Source: Silurus meridionalis
Taxonomy: Eukaryota; Chordata; Actinopteri; Siluriformes; Siluridae
Reading direction: 5' to 3'
Assembly: GCF_014805685.1 (NCBI RefSeq)
Contig: NC_060899.1
Location: 13,978,954-14,042,953, forward strand
Length of the DNA stretch: 64,000 nt
Positions 36,109 to 60,624 of the stretch are shown here, one piece after another. Within the stretch, counting starts at the first letter, position 1, and each line of letters starts with the position of its first letter. The notes below the pieces were generated by a model. The model worked only from the letters and a program-made list of their open reading frames with translations, was not told the origin of the DNA and did not search any database. Both the position numbers and the translations under genes were made by a program.

Positions 36109-37106
36109 AAAAAAAACAACGCTACTTTAATCCAAAAGAGAAAGTAGGAATGTAACCAACCTCCCAGACACCTTCTCTGACAGATTACTTTGCCACAAGA
36201 GGATGAAACTGAAAAGTCTTAAATATTGCTTTCAGGGGTGTGGGATTAATAATCAGACGAATGTGATTGTGACCGAGTCTGTTGTTGGAAAACGTTGAAA
36301 CGTTGGAAATATTGGAAATATGGGAAGTAACCAGAGGTCGTTAAGGATTGTCTGGCAATAATGGCATACAATAATGCTATTATAGGGAAGTTCTTAATAA
36401 TGGTGATGCAGTACAATGTCCAATGGATGTTTTTAAAATAATAAACATCAGAATGTGTGAAGATTTTGTTTTAACGCTTTAACAGATTTAAATAACATGC
36501 ACTTTTAATCACTTGCTAACCTTGCTAACTCAAGCAAAAAACACTGCTCGGTTCAGAGATCAGCAGGTTTGTTTTCACCAGTGAGGTAGACACCAGAAGC
36601 ACAGTTCTAACAGTGAGTGATTACTTTTTTTCCTCTGGACTGGTGTTTGAACATGACAGGAAGCTAATGTTCCACACACAGTGCTGTGTAGCTAGAAGCC
36701 CAAATCTGGACCCTTTACTTATCGTGACAGGATGATGAGTTCTCGTAGAGTAGAGTCTGTAGAGTTACTCACAGCTCTGTGGGGGGAAGAAATTGCTGAA
36801 AAATGCTACTAATTTCTGGACTCACTGTTTCCATCTCGTACAATGACAAGCTCTTGGGATTTGCTGTTCTTTTTTTTTTTTCTATGCCCTGCCAGGTGTT
36901 TCTTGCTAGCAATTTTAGCACTCTTAATGATGGTGATATATTATTATTATATTAAAATTATATTTTGTTTGTTGTCATATGGAAATTCTGCAGATTAAAA
37001 AATATTATTAATTCAGTGCTCATATAATTTTTTAAAGGAAAAAACTAGAATACACCTAAAACAAATACCTCTTACCTGATTGATGATTGTAAATTATGCC
37101 TATAAA
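36109..37106. other. Intergenic, no gene recognised
   Basis: Ordinary AT-rich sequence; nothing recognised. Confidence 0.4.
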
Positions 37107-37830
37107 AGCTCAGCAAGCAGATGTGTGCAGATGTGTGGGTTCCATTGCGTCTATAGCTAAGACCCAATATATTTAAGCAGATGTGGTCAGATGTGTGTCA
37201 ATGTGGTATTGGGTCTATAGGTAAAGACCCATCAGATTTAAAGCAGATGTGTGCAGATGTGTGTAGATAGGTGCCTATGTTTCATTCTTGTCAATAGCTA
37301 AAGACCTGGTAGATTTAAAGCAGATGTGTGCAGATGTGTTTCTGTTTCATTGTGACTTTATCTAAAGATGTGACAGGTTTAAAGCAGATGTGTGCAGAGG
37401 TGTGTAGATGCATGTATCTATTTTTCATTATGTCTATTGCCAAAGATCTGGTAGACCTAAAGCAGATGAGTGCAGATGTGTGTCTGTTGTATTGAGTTTA
37501 TAGGTAAAGACCAGACAAATTTAAAGCAGATGTGTGCAGATGTGTGTAGATGTGTGTCTGTTTCATTGTGTGTATAGCTAAAGACCAGAGGGATTTAATG
37601 CAGATGTGTGTAGATTTGTGTGTCTGTTTTATTGTGTCTATATATAAAGACATGACAGTTTTGAACCAGGTGTTTGCAGATGTGTATATATGCATGTGTG
37701 TGTCTGTTTCATTGTGTCTATAGCTAAAGACTCAATATATTTAAAGCTGATGTGTGCAGATGTGTGTCGATGTTTCGTTTTGTCTTTAGCTAAAGACCTG
37801 GTAGATTTAAAGCAGATGTGGCAGATGTGC
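37107..37830. repeat. Minisatellite, about 70-85 bp unit, nine to ten copies
   Basis: Each unit holds 'taaagcagatgtgtgcagat', a variable run of 'gtgtagat', 'gtttcattgtgtctatag' and 'ctaaagacctg(g)tagat'. Copies differ by point changes and by the number of 'cagatgtgtg' sub-repeats. It ends about 400 bases beyond the stop codon of the minus-strand protease gene. Minus-strand open frames rich in Ile-His-Thr here are products of the repeat. Confidence 0.85.
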
Positions 37831-38248
37831 ACTGGAGATGTACAGCTAAATTTTTAAGGGGGAAAAATTACTTTATTCATAACCAATGGTAATTCTTTGG
37901 TAGGAACACATTGTTTTGTTGGATCTGCTAATGCAAATGACTATGCTATACAATATGGCAACTACTAAAGAACATACGCAAAGGTTCACTCGACTCAAAC
38001 CCTCCTAAAAACAGAAAAGAAAGTCTATACCAATATAAGCTATTTTATTAATTAAGGAACAAAATACTAAAAAGAGATTTTACCTCTGACTGTCCTGACA
38101 CTGGTGGTGAATAAATCACCATAATTTACAGTTGAATAATATTAACATAACGCAACATGAAAATATACTCTAACAACATGGAATTTTGGCATGTTGATCT
38201 CTTTGTGGTTTCAAGTTAATGGTTGAACATGGATCGAGGTAGCACGCT
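37831..38248 (-). other. 3' flank / UTR of the minus-strand trypsin-like gene
   Basis: No element recognised. Two minus-strand AATAAA signals are present, at 38044-38049 and 37872-37877. Confidence 0.5.
38044..38049 (-). terminator. Candidate polyadenylation signal of the minus-strand protease
   Basis: AATAAA on the minus strand, 200 bases past the stop codon; a second copy lies at 37872-37877. Confidence 0.5.
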
Positions 38249-46591
<8,343 letters not shown>

Positions 46592-49500
46592 GTTGTAAAA
46601 GGAGAGAGAGAGAAAGAGAAAGAGAGGGAGACTGAGATAGAAAAATAGGGAGAGAGAGAGGAGCCACAGGAGTCAGGCTGAACTGACGGGAAACCTTTTC
46701 CCTCCATACTCTGATTGCTCTGTGAAGGACGGCTCATTTCACTGCTCTCAGGTTTCCCAGTTCCGATTTCTGTTCCCATGGACACCTTGAAGACAGAAGG
46801 CATGAAAACAATATATAATTGAAACATAGCATCCACCTGTGACCTTTTGATTCAGGGTTTCTATTCCAATCTGGCTGACACGGATCCTAAGTTGCATCGC
46901 ATTGAAAATTTAAAAGCCACTGTGATTCAGAGGGAATTATTTGGACCGTACGGAAGTATGAAGGGAATAAATGCTGATGGACAGCATGTTGATTAGCAGA
47001 GGTTGGTGATCACTGGACGTCTTGCGATGTCATTAGCTACACCTTCTGAATCGCCTTGAATGTGCAACTCTTCGATCTTACTCAACTTCCATGCAAATTC
47101 CATATGAATTCGAAAGAAAGAAATGAACAAAGAAGGTTTTTATTGTTTGCAAATTTGCAAATCAGACCACATGATGGAAAAACCCACAATAGATTTTATA
47201 AAAGTTCGTAAACCTGTAGTTCATTTCTGTCGGTGTTTATCTGAGGGGATCTCTTGCATCTTCCCTTAACACCTTCCTCAAAACCGGGTGTAGCTAATAT
47301 CCACCTTTGGAGCCTGACACAGCAGCCTTCATTGGTCATTACATCTACAATATCTCTTTCTCTCACTGCCTTCGCTATTCCATGCTTCATTCCCCTGAGT
47401 GCTGACTGCAGGCAATTTTTACAGCTGACCCGCCACTCTGCTCCTGAGCTGCTACTTAGCATACACAGATTAAAGGCCCATGTTCCACATAACACATCTT
47501 TATCGACCTACTTTCTGCATTTTAGCTCGAGGTAATATTAAATATTTGCCGGAACGTTGCAATGTGATGCAAGTTTCTTTTGATTTTGTGCAATTGCTAC
47601 ACACTACACACAAGCCCTGCTTTGGGGATGTTTTGTTTGTTATAATGGCGTCACGAACCATGATAATATTGTGGTTATTATTAGAGTTGCAAAATTTACG
47701 AATTTTCAAAACTGGAAAATTGTCATTGGAATTAGCGGGAAAATATGGGAATTGATATTAATAAACTGGAAATCTACAGAATTGCAGGTTAGCCTCTAAC
47801 AGGGAACTTAAATGTAGTTGAAAAAAAAAATCTTAGAATAATATTAGTTAAAAGTTACAAGTTTGGACACAATACTAATTTTATTAAATTGTTTGAAAAA
47901 GTCTCATGCTCATCATGCCTGCATTTATTTATTCAAAAATACAGAATAAAACAGTAATATTGTGAAATATATATTAAGAAATATAAATGTCCTACCTAAT
48001 TAAATCAAAGTCGAACATTTCATTTTTTTCATTTCTGTATTATATAAAATATTGATGAACATAGTTGGAGAAATCTGATCTTGGTTTTAATATATATAAT
48101 ATAGTAGTGAATATAATGCAGACAAGGATACTAGTTTTTAGAAAATGAACTGATCTATCAAAATGTAACTCAAACTGTAGAATGTAGAAGCTGTGGGCTT
48201 GGTGAAAAATTAACCAGGACATGTAATGTGTTGCAAGCTGAGGCAGGACTCATATGATTTATGCTTTATTCATAGTCATAGGTAGACAGCAACAAATCGG
48301 TTAATCCATAGATCCAAGATGGGGTAAAGGAGTGAAGAGGGTAGAACCATATATAGAATTCAGATTAAATTAAGAATTGATCAGACTGAAATAAGATATA
48401 ATGATGAAACCTTGAATAAACAAGGAAGAAATTAAAACATTAAAAAAATCAAGTACTAAAAACACTGAACAGGTGCACACAGTAGAGTAACACATAGGAC
48501 AGAAACAAATGCAAATTTTGTTTACTCACCCCAAAAATTTACATATTAATATTTCAACCATATAGTTTTTTTTATGTACATTTGAAGCATTTTGAAGTAG
48601 TGCTATATTATTCATTACAAAGTCAATTATTTTGATCTTCTTTTTTTTAATGCATTCTTTTAAAGACACCACTGAACCAAAAAAAACAATGGCAAGACGT
48701 TTGAGTTGGAGCAACAATCAAGCTACAAATAATACAATCTCACAAGCCAAGAAGGCTAATTTGCTATGCTAATAATAATAATATCATACAAATTGCAGTT
48801 TCTGGGTCATCATGCATTATGAGTACATTTGAAAACTAGAACTATGGCAAAGGAGAGCATTTTAGTCAAGCACACATTAGCAAAGGGTACTCAAGTTATA
48901 AGGGTACTCAAGTTATAAGGGTACTCAAGTTGCACCTAAAAGGTAGTGAGATAAGATTTTCTGTCACCATGAAATCACAAATGAGGCTAATTTTTAGACC
49001 TGGACAACAACCCAAGCAGACATGAGGAAAACACACAGAACTGCATGCACACAGTAACCTGATCTCAGGATCGATCCGGAGACAGAAATCAGATGTCAGT
49101 GTTTGTGATTGTTAATGTACAAAAAACTACTCCCACGAACACATTTGTTCTCTGCGCCACTGAGAATTGTTTTACCTCTGTAACCAAAAACCCACAGCAC
49201 CCAATACTGTTTCGTGACAATTGCTTCACACCCTGCTTTAGCTGTTATCTCTCCTGTGGAGAGGTTTCGCCCACAGTCAGCAGCGTGAGAGTGAAGAAAG
49301 CACCGACTTGGTAAATGGACACCAAGGGACCCCTGTGCTTTGTCATATACCAGGTCAGTCCCTGTAGTTCATACAGGGACAACACAACATGCTAACAAAA
49401 GCCATGCACAAAAGACATAGCTCTATTATAAAAGCATTATGGGAAGCTCTGGCAGACCTAGCTCCACATATCCCAAGCGCATGAATGCCGACAGTGTGAG

Positions 49501-49828
49501 GTGAGTCTTTAAGCTTTTTTTGTCACATATTTCTATATTTTTAAAAAAATCACATTTGATATCTTTTTGTGCAACATGATGGATCACATACTCGTAATTT
49601 TGCATCACTTACTATAATGAAACTACACTTGACCGACAAAAGCCTTCATTTGCAAATGCGTAGAGTGATAAATCAGACTGACACGGAGATATGCACAATA
49701 CAAATGGACACTGGTGCCACATCTGCATGGCTGTCTTCATAATTCTTGCAATGGCACGCTTTTCTGCTCGCACGCCATTTCGATTTTATTATTATTAACT
49801 GGTGTGTTCAGCAGCAGGTGCTCGCAAT
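46592..49828. other. 3.2-kb spacer between the two divergent protease genes
   Basis: Holds the upstream regions of both proteases. Items seen: GA-rich tract at 46601-46667 right upstream of the protease A start; a transposon-like patch at about 47685-47800 ('caaaactggaaaattgtcat', 'gggaaaatatgggaattgat'); a 17-bp unit repeated three times at 48883-48932; and a fragment at 49040-49100 resembling the interspersed repeat of 21890-22170. No coding exon recognised. Confidence 0.5.
48883..48932. repeat. 17-bp tandem repeat, three copies
   Basis: Unit 'aagggtactcaagttat', two perfect copies and a third differing at the end. Confidence 0.9.
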
Positions 49829-51776
<1,948 letters not shown>

Positions 51777-52130
51777 AAATCAAGAAAGGGTTTAGCTTTA
51801 GACTAAAGCCCAAGTCCCAGTTATAAGGAATCCAATATGGATTGAAAAAAAAATGTAGCTGGGGATCTGTAACTGGGGGTAATATCGGTTTTGGGTGTGT
51901 ATCCATATGCATAATTCATTAAGTAATTAAATCCTAGTGAGTTCTGCAGACACAGCAGTGTCTAGATTAATGATATAATGTTTAAGCACGGTTTAATTTC
52001 ACCGCTCTCTCTCATATCTCATATGCATGTCATATTAAATTTGTGATCTAGGCAATTACTTTTTTTTTTTGGCTATAAAGAGGAATATTTGTAACTGATT
52101 ATTGTTTATGTATCAGACGACTGTAGCATA

Positions 52131-52136
52131 AATAAA
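52131..52136 (+). terminator. Candidate polyadenylation signal of protease B
   Basis: AATAAA 355 bases after the stop codon, followed by 'ggtgtttttcagtggtggtg', a GT-rich downstream element. Confidence 0.6.
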
Positions 52137-52159
52137 GGTGTTTTTCAGTGGTGGTGTTA

Positions 52160-52355
52160 TTTTCTTTCATCTGCTCTCACTAGAGGGTCTCCACAGAGGG
52201 ATCATTGTTTTGCATATTTGATTTGGCTCAGAATTTCTGGATGCCCTTCCTGACACAACCCACCAGTCTAATCTGAGCTTGGGACTGGCACAGAGTGTGC
52301 TGGCTTGTGTGACACCCCAGGCTGGGTTGGTTTCCTCCCCCTGGAATAGATTTAG
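52160..52355 (-). mobile_element. SINE family S1 copy, reverse orientation
   Basis: The minus strand gives 'gccagtcccaagctcagatt', 'gtcaggaagggcatccagaa', 'gagccaaatcaaatatgc' and 'tctgtggagaccctctagtg'. Block by block this is the SINE at 19400-19632. The tRNA head is truncated or too diverged to read. Confidence 0.75.
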
Positions 52356-53090
52356 GGGCCTGATGAGAAGATGAATCTTAGACAATAGACCATAAAGAAA
52401 CAGTGGGTGTTTTTTTAGAGGTATTAAAGAAAAATATGATATAATGGTGGTGATTTTAATGCACGTTTACCTCATGTAAACTTCAAACCGCACACATACA
52501 TTTGTTTAGTCATTTATTTGTTCATTATAATAAATTGTCCTTAAAATCACATGGAAGATCTGCCTACTCTCCATATAGCGAGGCTTGGGTCGCCATAATA
52601 GAGCTTTTTTTTTTTTTTTTTTAGATTGACTCAATGAGATCAATGAAACATTGCCAAACTAAGAAGAATTGATTTAATATAACATAAACATAGCTTTGAG
52701 GCTTTGCTGTAGGTCTGTTGATAAAGGATGCACATGTTAATCAATGCAAAAGACGGCTATTCATTCTGACTTCTAATCATTAGCATGGTGCTTTCTGAAC
52801 TGAAGCTTTCAATACTTATTTTCTGTTATGATCGTTAATGATTAAACACACATCGGGCAAATCAAGGTCATCCAAGTGCTGGGTTCAGTGTGTGGAAAAA
52901 GCTGAGCAAGCAGCAGAAAATGCAACGCTGTCTCTTAATGCTTGTGAGATTTTGGATCATTTCAAAAGAATACTGGTAAAGGCAGGTTAGATATAGTTCA
53001 ATTATAACAATAGTTCATTGATGCCAAAACTACTTTTTTACTACTACTATACTATACTACTATATTACTACTGCTTCTGTACAACTATTT
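52356..53090. other. Intergenic, no gene recognised
   Basis: Poly-T at 52605-52622; an ACT/TAC-rich patch begins at about 53035. Confidence 0.4.
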
Positions 53091-53145
53091 ACATTTACAT
53101 TTATGACATTTAGCAGACAAAAGTGCTTTGAAGACTCACTCAATA
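53091..53145 (-). mobile_element. S2-type SINE 3' tail
   Basis: The minus strand reads 'tttgtctgctaaatgtcata' followed by 'aatgtaaatgt', the conserved tail of the S2-type SINE. Confidence 0.5.
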
Positions 53146-53299
53146 AATAAATCAACACTTGTTTACTAGGTTGCAAACTTAGGGTACCATCAGCCTAAAT
53201 CTTTTGAAAGGAATTATAGAACAACTTTACTGTTACTAATACAACTAATACACCTGTTGCTACACTAATTATCTGTTACTACTATTACTATTACTATTA

Positions 53300-53785
53300 C
53301 TTCTTCTTTCGGCTGCTCCCATTAGGGGTCGCCACAGCGGATCATCCGTCTCCATACCCCCCTGTCCTCTACATCTGCCTCTTTTACACCAACTACCTGC
53401 ATGTCTTCCCTCACCACATCCATAAACCTCCTCCTTGGACTTCCTCTTTTCCTCCTACCTGGTGGCTCCATCCTCAGCATTCTTCTACCAATATAATTCA
53501 TGTCCCTCCTCTGCACATGTCCAAACCATCTCAATCTCGCCTCCCTCACCTTGTCACCAAAACACCCTACATGCGCTGTCCCTCTAATAAACTCATTTCT
53601 AATCCTGTCCATCGTCGTCACTCCCAACGAAAACCTCAACATCTTCAGCTCTGCTACCTCCAGCTCCACCTCCTGTCTTTTACTCAATGCCACTGTCTCT
53701 AAACCATACAACATCTCAGGTCTCACCACAGTCTTATAAACTTTCCCTTTCACTCTTGCAGATACTCTTCTATCACAAATCAACC
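53300..53785 (-). mobile_element. RTE-like LINE, 5'-truncated, with an open C-terminal ORF2 frame
   Basis: A 153-aa minus-strand frame without stops (53322-53783) carries the RTE-type C-terminus: 'VYKTVVRPEMLYGLETV', 'ARLRWFGHVQRRD', 'GRRKRGSPRRRFMDVV' and 'RMIRCGDP', then the 3' tail 'gcggatcatccg' read as its complement and TTCTTCTTTC. The reverse-transcriptase catalytic part is missing. The insertion sits inside ACT-rich low-complexity DNA on both sides. An intact frame in a truncated copy suggests it is fairly recent. Confidence 0.85.
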
Positions 53786-54104
53786 TTTACTACTTTACTA
53801 TTACTAATACTAATGCTGTTACTATAACTAATACTATTACTAATACTCTCTACACCTAATACTACTATTAATTCTGCCCAGAAGTGGACAAAGTACACAA
53901 ATCATGAATTTGAGAGAAAGCAGAGATACACTAATATTTATATTTAATATTTATATATAATATTTTATTTATTTAATGCTATTAAACATATTTAATATTA
54001 TCCATTTTCTCTTTTTTTTCACAAGTTTTTAATGTGATTTAGAAGAAGGAGGAATCTCAAAAAGCAAAGCATTGCAAAATATCCGTAGTTTATGTACAGG
54101 AAAC
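53786..54104. other. ACT/TAC-rich low-complexity sequence
   Basis: Degenerate ACT/TAC units at 53786-53875, then AT-rich sequence. Confidence 0.5.
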
Positions 54105-54390
54105 AGAATTGAGTAATTTAACTCGTGACTTCTAGTCCAAGTTGTTCGTTCTTTTATCACGTGACTCTCATACACGCTATGCAGCCATGTATACACATAT
54201 AAATAATTGGAACTATAGTCAGAGCTTGTGTTGGGGGATCTGCTTAGAAAAAAAATTAATTTCATTTTATTTCTGATCAAAGCAACGAAATGAACTAAAT
54301 GACTCAAATGATTCGTTCATTTTGATGAAAGATATTTAAAGAACCGACTCACTAAAATGATCCGATCTTCCCATCACTACTATGTAACCA
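54105..54390. repeat. Repeat family R300, copy 2
   Basis: 'tcacgtgactctcatacacg' followed by 'ctatgcag' matches 26085-26112. The right side reads 'actcaaatgattcgttcatt' and 'aaaatgatccgatcttccca', typical of the ends of fish hAT-like MITEs. Confidence 0.55.
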
Positions 54391-55154
54391 GTTTTGAAAT
54401 GCTCGTGTTTCTTTATAATGATTGTATCCATCCTCCGCATAAGCTCCGCCCACAAAACACGTCACAATGTTTACAAACTGAAACTGGGTCTATTAATCTG
54501 CCTCGTCACTACACAGCTCACAGTTTGCTGTTTGGGCTGAGATAAGGAAGGTATACCCACATTTTGCAACAAAACACATTGAAACTCTCAAAAATTTAAA
54601 ATATTACTTTTTGCAACTGTTATGAGTCTTAAACCTGTGAACATTTTATTCATGAAAGAAAACATGTCCGGAAGCTTTGAGCTGGGTTTATGTTGTGCAC
54701 ATTGTATGTCATGTTTTAGGTTTCTTGTGACGCGTGTTTGTTTGTTTTGTTTGTTTTTGGTCTTTGTTGACAGATCTAACACAGTGCATGAGTAACAGAT
54801 AGCTGCATTCAGGATTTTATTTTTGTCATTGTTGCTGATTTATACAGGTATGTTCCACCTGGTGTGTGATCATTACTGGGTATATTGATTGTATTGCTTG
54901 CACAGGAGATGGCATATGTAAAGTTTGTTTGTATGTCCTTTTTATGATCTTAACTTTAATGCATTTTATTTGGGGAATTCGTAGTAAAATTGGTCAAAGC
55001 GAATACCTGTATGTGAAACATGGGTGCATTAACTGGCAACCAGCTGCGTCTTTTCTATTGAATGTCATGCAATTCTCAAATCAAATTGACTTAAATCGAA
55101 ATGCTAAAAAATGAAGGGTTTCCCCTACAGCATTCATCAGATCTTAGTCTTCCA
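54391..55154. other. Intergenic, no gene recognised
   Basis: Nothing recognised. Confidence 0.4.
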
Positions 55155-55740
55155 ACTTCCACTCTACATATACATATGAAGCAGCTACCAATGCGATTCG
55201 ATTTCGATTTGATTCAACACAATGTGATTTAATGCAACACAATCGATTGGAAAAAAATATGATGCTATGCTATTTAATATGGTACATATTTTCCTTCTTT
55301 TATTTCTTTGCTTCAGACAGACAGCAAATTATTAATTTGATTAAGTGTCGTCTGACTTCTAACGCATGGCCCTTTTACAAACAGGCCTTTATAGGGCAAA
55401 ATAAATAAATAATTAAAACATAAAACCAGATGTTCTTTTCCTGTTCTGTTTCCAGGAAGATGCAGCTCTACCTCTGCCATGTTAATCTATATTTTATGTG
55501 ACTCTCAGGACACGCCTCGGTCTACGCGGTCACTTGTCATATTTAGACTACGCTCTTGAGAAACATTTTAGTGTGGAGAAATCAATCTATATATACATTA
55601 TGGGTCACAAATAATTTCTAAATAATACAAGTATAGCACATTTACCAAACATGATATGAAAAATAAATTAGTTTTCACAGATGCAAATATGTTCAAAATA
55701 ATGCATCGCGATACAAATGCCAACTTGTTGCATTGCTGTT
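55155..55740 (+). repeat. Repeat family R600, long copy 2
   Basis: Collinear with 26770-27470, including the exact 'gactctcaggacacgcctcg' block, 'catggccctttta' and 'tgcatcgcgatacaaatgcc' at the right end. Contains a 60-70 base block around 55430 missing from copy 1. Confidence 0.65.
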
Positions 55741-55789
55741 ACTGCTGCTAGTATGGTAATAATATTACTAATACAACTAAAACTAATAC

Positions 55790-56145
55790 TAGTAGTAAAA
55801 CACTCATCTGTACCTTTTATTACTACAGTAGGCTGTTAATGCAATTTTTACAATACTTCTACTTTTATTAATACACTACTACTACTACAACTACTACTAT
55901 AAGAATAATACTATTCACTACTTCACTACTACTATAACAAGTACAACTGCTGATATTATTATTTCTGCTGCTGCCATTACTGCTTTTATTGTTACTATTT
56001 TTACTAATATAAATAATACCAATACAACTACTACTACCATTACTTATACACTCCTCTACTAGTACTAGTACTACTACACTGCACCTACTATCACTATTTA
56101 TACTACAATTATTACTGTTATTACTTCTACTACTACTACTTCTAT
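55790..56145. repeat. ACT/TAC-type degenerate trinucleotide tract
   Basis: About 350 bases dominated by imperfect 'actact' and 'attact' units. Confidence 0.75.
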
Positions 56146-57381
56146 TTTCTCAAATAAAGTGAGTTCTGTCTTTTCCCAATCTTCAGTCAGGTCAAACATT
56201 TCCAAATTTCTAGTCTATATTCCTATACACATCAGTCAATTTTTTAACCACTCACACAACTCATAATTCATTAACCGTTCAGTGATGCATCAGGATTTCA
56301 AAGCACGCATCAGTTTAATCATTGAACTGTGAAGTAGAAGATAATAGAGGAGTTCAGCAAAAAAAAGAATCCCGCACACAAATTAGAATGAGCTGCGTCC
56401 ATACAATAATAAGCTCCAGTATAATGTACAGGATGTCATAATAATGAGATCTTTCACGTTGAGTACGTAACAACATAAGATCATGATTTCTGTTTAATTT
56501 TACACGATGGTGACTATAGAAAAGGTTCCTTGGCTCTGCCCAATGTATAGGGGGAGGTTTGATAAGTGATGCACAAAAAGACAAGAGTCAGGTGGCAATC
56601 TTTATTTCACATTAAAGTTAATTCAGAAAATAAATAATCTATACCACAACAAAAACATGTATGCAAAATGATTGCCTCAAAAATGATCATTTGGATGATA
56701 AACAACAAATCCTGATACACATTGCCATATATTGGAAGCTGTAATGGTCAGAAATGGCAAGATAATCCAGAGAGATGAGAAGATTAAATTAGAAAGAAAT
56801 GTAAACGGGAATGGGTGGATCGCTAGGGTGTAACCGTATTACATACTGATTTGGAATAGGGATTTTTTTTTTTTTTTGGCGTGGCATTTAGCACAGTAAT
56901 TATAGAAACACAATGGTTAGGAAACGAAATATGGTTATGTCTTTGCTTGAACTTGTCAGGGTTGTGCCATAGTGAAAAGCACGTACATTGTGTCACAACT
57001 TTGTCTTCGAGTCGAGACCATTTTAACGTGATCTTGTTACCTCACTGGAATGATTTTTGTGGGTTTTTTACCCTCTCACTACATTCTAGTGTCATTTCCA
57101 CTTTGTATGCATTCCAGGGGAACTGGATGTGAAGTATGTGACAAGTTCGAGTTTGTATTAACATGATTTGCTTCACAGGACGTTCAGCCCCTATGTGACT
57201 TTTTCATCAACGTCTCTCTTTCTCTGCCTGTACTGTTCTGTACTGTTATATCTAATGGCGACCCACATTTCTAAGTGTCAGATGTCATTATGTAGTCATG
57301 AAACTGTTGCAACATTTTCTTAAAAAAAGTGACATTTCCATTCCTGTAATCATTACATTAGTCCTTCTGCATGCGTGCAGA

Positions 57382-57419
<38 letters not shown>

Positions 57420-57537
57420 TACTCATATACTATGTCCTCACTCACTAACTCACATACACACACACTTTAACACTTTCATTTGTGCTTGGAGGGAACTGGA
57501 GCAGCAGCATCATCAACCGGATACTGTTGTCAGTATA
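56146..57537. other. Upstream region of cda
   Basis: Poly-T at about 56864-56877 and a (CA)n at 57382-57417, 120 bases before the cda start. The frame open from 57298 passes through this CA run and is not taken as coding. No clear TATA box. Confidence 0.5.
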
Positions 57538-59744
<2,207 letters not shown>

Positions 59745-59863
59745 AAAGTGATTCCTTCTAAGAAGATATTTTTTCATTTTTTTCGACTGAACAAACGTGC
59801 TGGCTTTTAGGAATGAAAATGTTGATTTATATGCTATTATATTTATGAAATGTATTAATGCTG

Positions 59864-59869
59864 AATAAA
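59864..59869 (+). terminator. Candidate polyadenylation signal of cda
   Basis: AATAAA 120 bases after the cda stop codon. Confidence 0.7.
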
Positions 59870-60189
59870 ATTGATCAGTTTTATACTTGTATCATGTGCT
59901 CATATAATGTGTTTATATTTTCTTTTGAGTACTAACAAGTCAAACAAAAAAAAAGAAGAATATATACTTTGATATCCTTATGGAAGGAGTCACCAGTGTC
60001 AGTACTTTGCAATGGCCAATACGTTTTTCCACCATGATGGGATTATCAAGAGTCTTTCTGCCTTTTTTTTTACTTTGCAGTTATATAAATAAATAAATAA
60101 AATAACTTTTAAGAGCTGCTGAAACATAAGTACTAAGTTACTATTCTACAAAGTAACTATAAATGTATATAAAAACACAATAAAACACT

Positions 60190-60312
60190 GAATGGTTTTT
60201 GGTGGTAACAGTAACTCGTGTCAGGCTGCATCAAAACCCTCATCTTCAAGCATATGTTCATGGAGCTGTTTTAACTTTGTGGTTTAGTTAAGAATAAAAG
60301 TCAGGTGTCGTC
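60190..60312 (+). mobile_element. MITE family A fragment upstream of pink1
   Basis: 'ttcatggagctgttttaact', then 'aaaagtcaggtgtcgtccc'. A diverged right-end piece between cda and pink1. Confidence 0.45.
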
Positions 60313-60400
60313 CCTTACTTTAAGTCCTAAAAGGCCATGCATGATAATATATTTATTTTTTCTTGTTTTCTCATGATCTCGTGTTGTTGGGAAGTTTCTG

Positions 60401-60408
60401 TGACGTCA
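60401..60408. promoter_or_regulatory. CRE palindrome upstream of pink1
   Basis: Perfect TGACGTCA, 217 bases before the pink1 start codon. This is the full CREB/ATF consensus. One other copy exists in the window (12291-12298), so use is inference. Confidence 0.5.
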
Positions 60409-60494
60409 TAGGTAACTTATCATGCTTGGTATAATCTGTACGTCTGCCTCTAGTGCCATGAATTCTAATTATACTGTACCATAATAAAGATGTG

Positions 60495-60520
60495 TCACGT
60501 GATGGAACCGTTCAGCCAAT
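60495..60520. promoter_or_regulatory. CLEAR/E-box octamer and CCAAT box of pink1
   Basis: GTCACGTGAT at 60494-60503 contains TCACGTGA (60495-60502), the core of the CLEAR element bound by TFEB/TFE3/MITF and also an E-box. A CCAAT box follows at 60516-60520. Both lie 105-130 bases before the start codon, where a TATA-less promoter would be expected. The same octamer also occurs in repeats at 26085 and 54157, so the sequence alone is not proof. Confidence 0.5.
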
Positions 60521-60624
60521 AGGCATCATGTAAACACTGTCCTTGCTATATAATTATCAGAGCGAACGGAGCGCGTTCGCGTGTAATAACTTTCGATATA
60601 TATTTTTGGACATTTTGATAAATC

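Noticed and set aside
37107..37830. CRISPR-like array
   Set aside because: Units are adjacent and diverged with no unique spacers of constant size; this is a eukaryotic minisatellite. The same applies to 50301-50655.
46592..49828. Shared bidirectional promoter for the two proteases
   Set aside because: The starts are 3.2 kb apart, far more than typical bidirectional promoters, and no shared motif stands out.
57298..57537. Upstream in-frame extension of cda, with a His/Thr-rich segment
   Set aside because: It is read through a CA microsatellite and gives a leader unlike any cytidine deaminase. The ATG at 57538 gives a family-like start and length.
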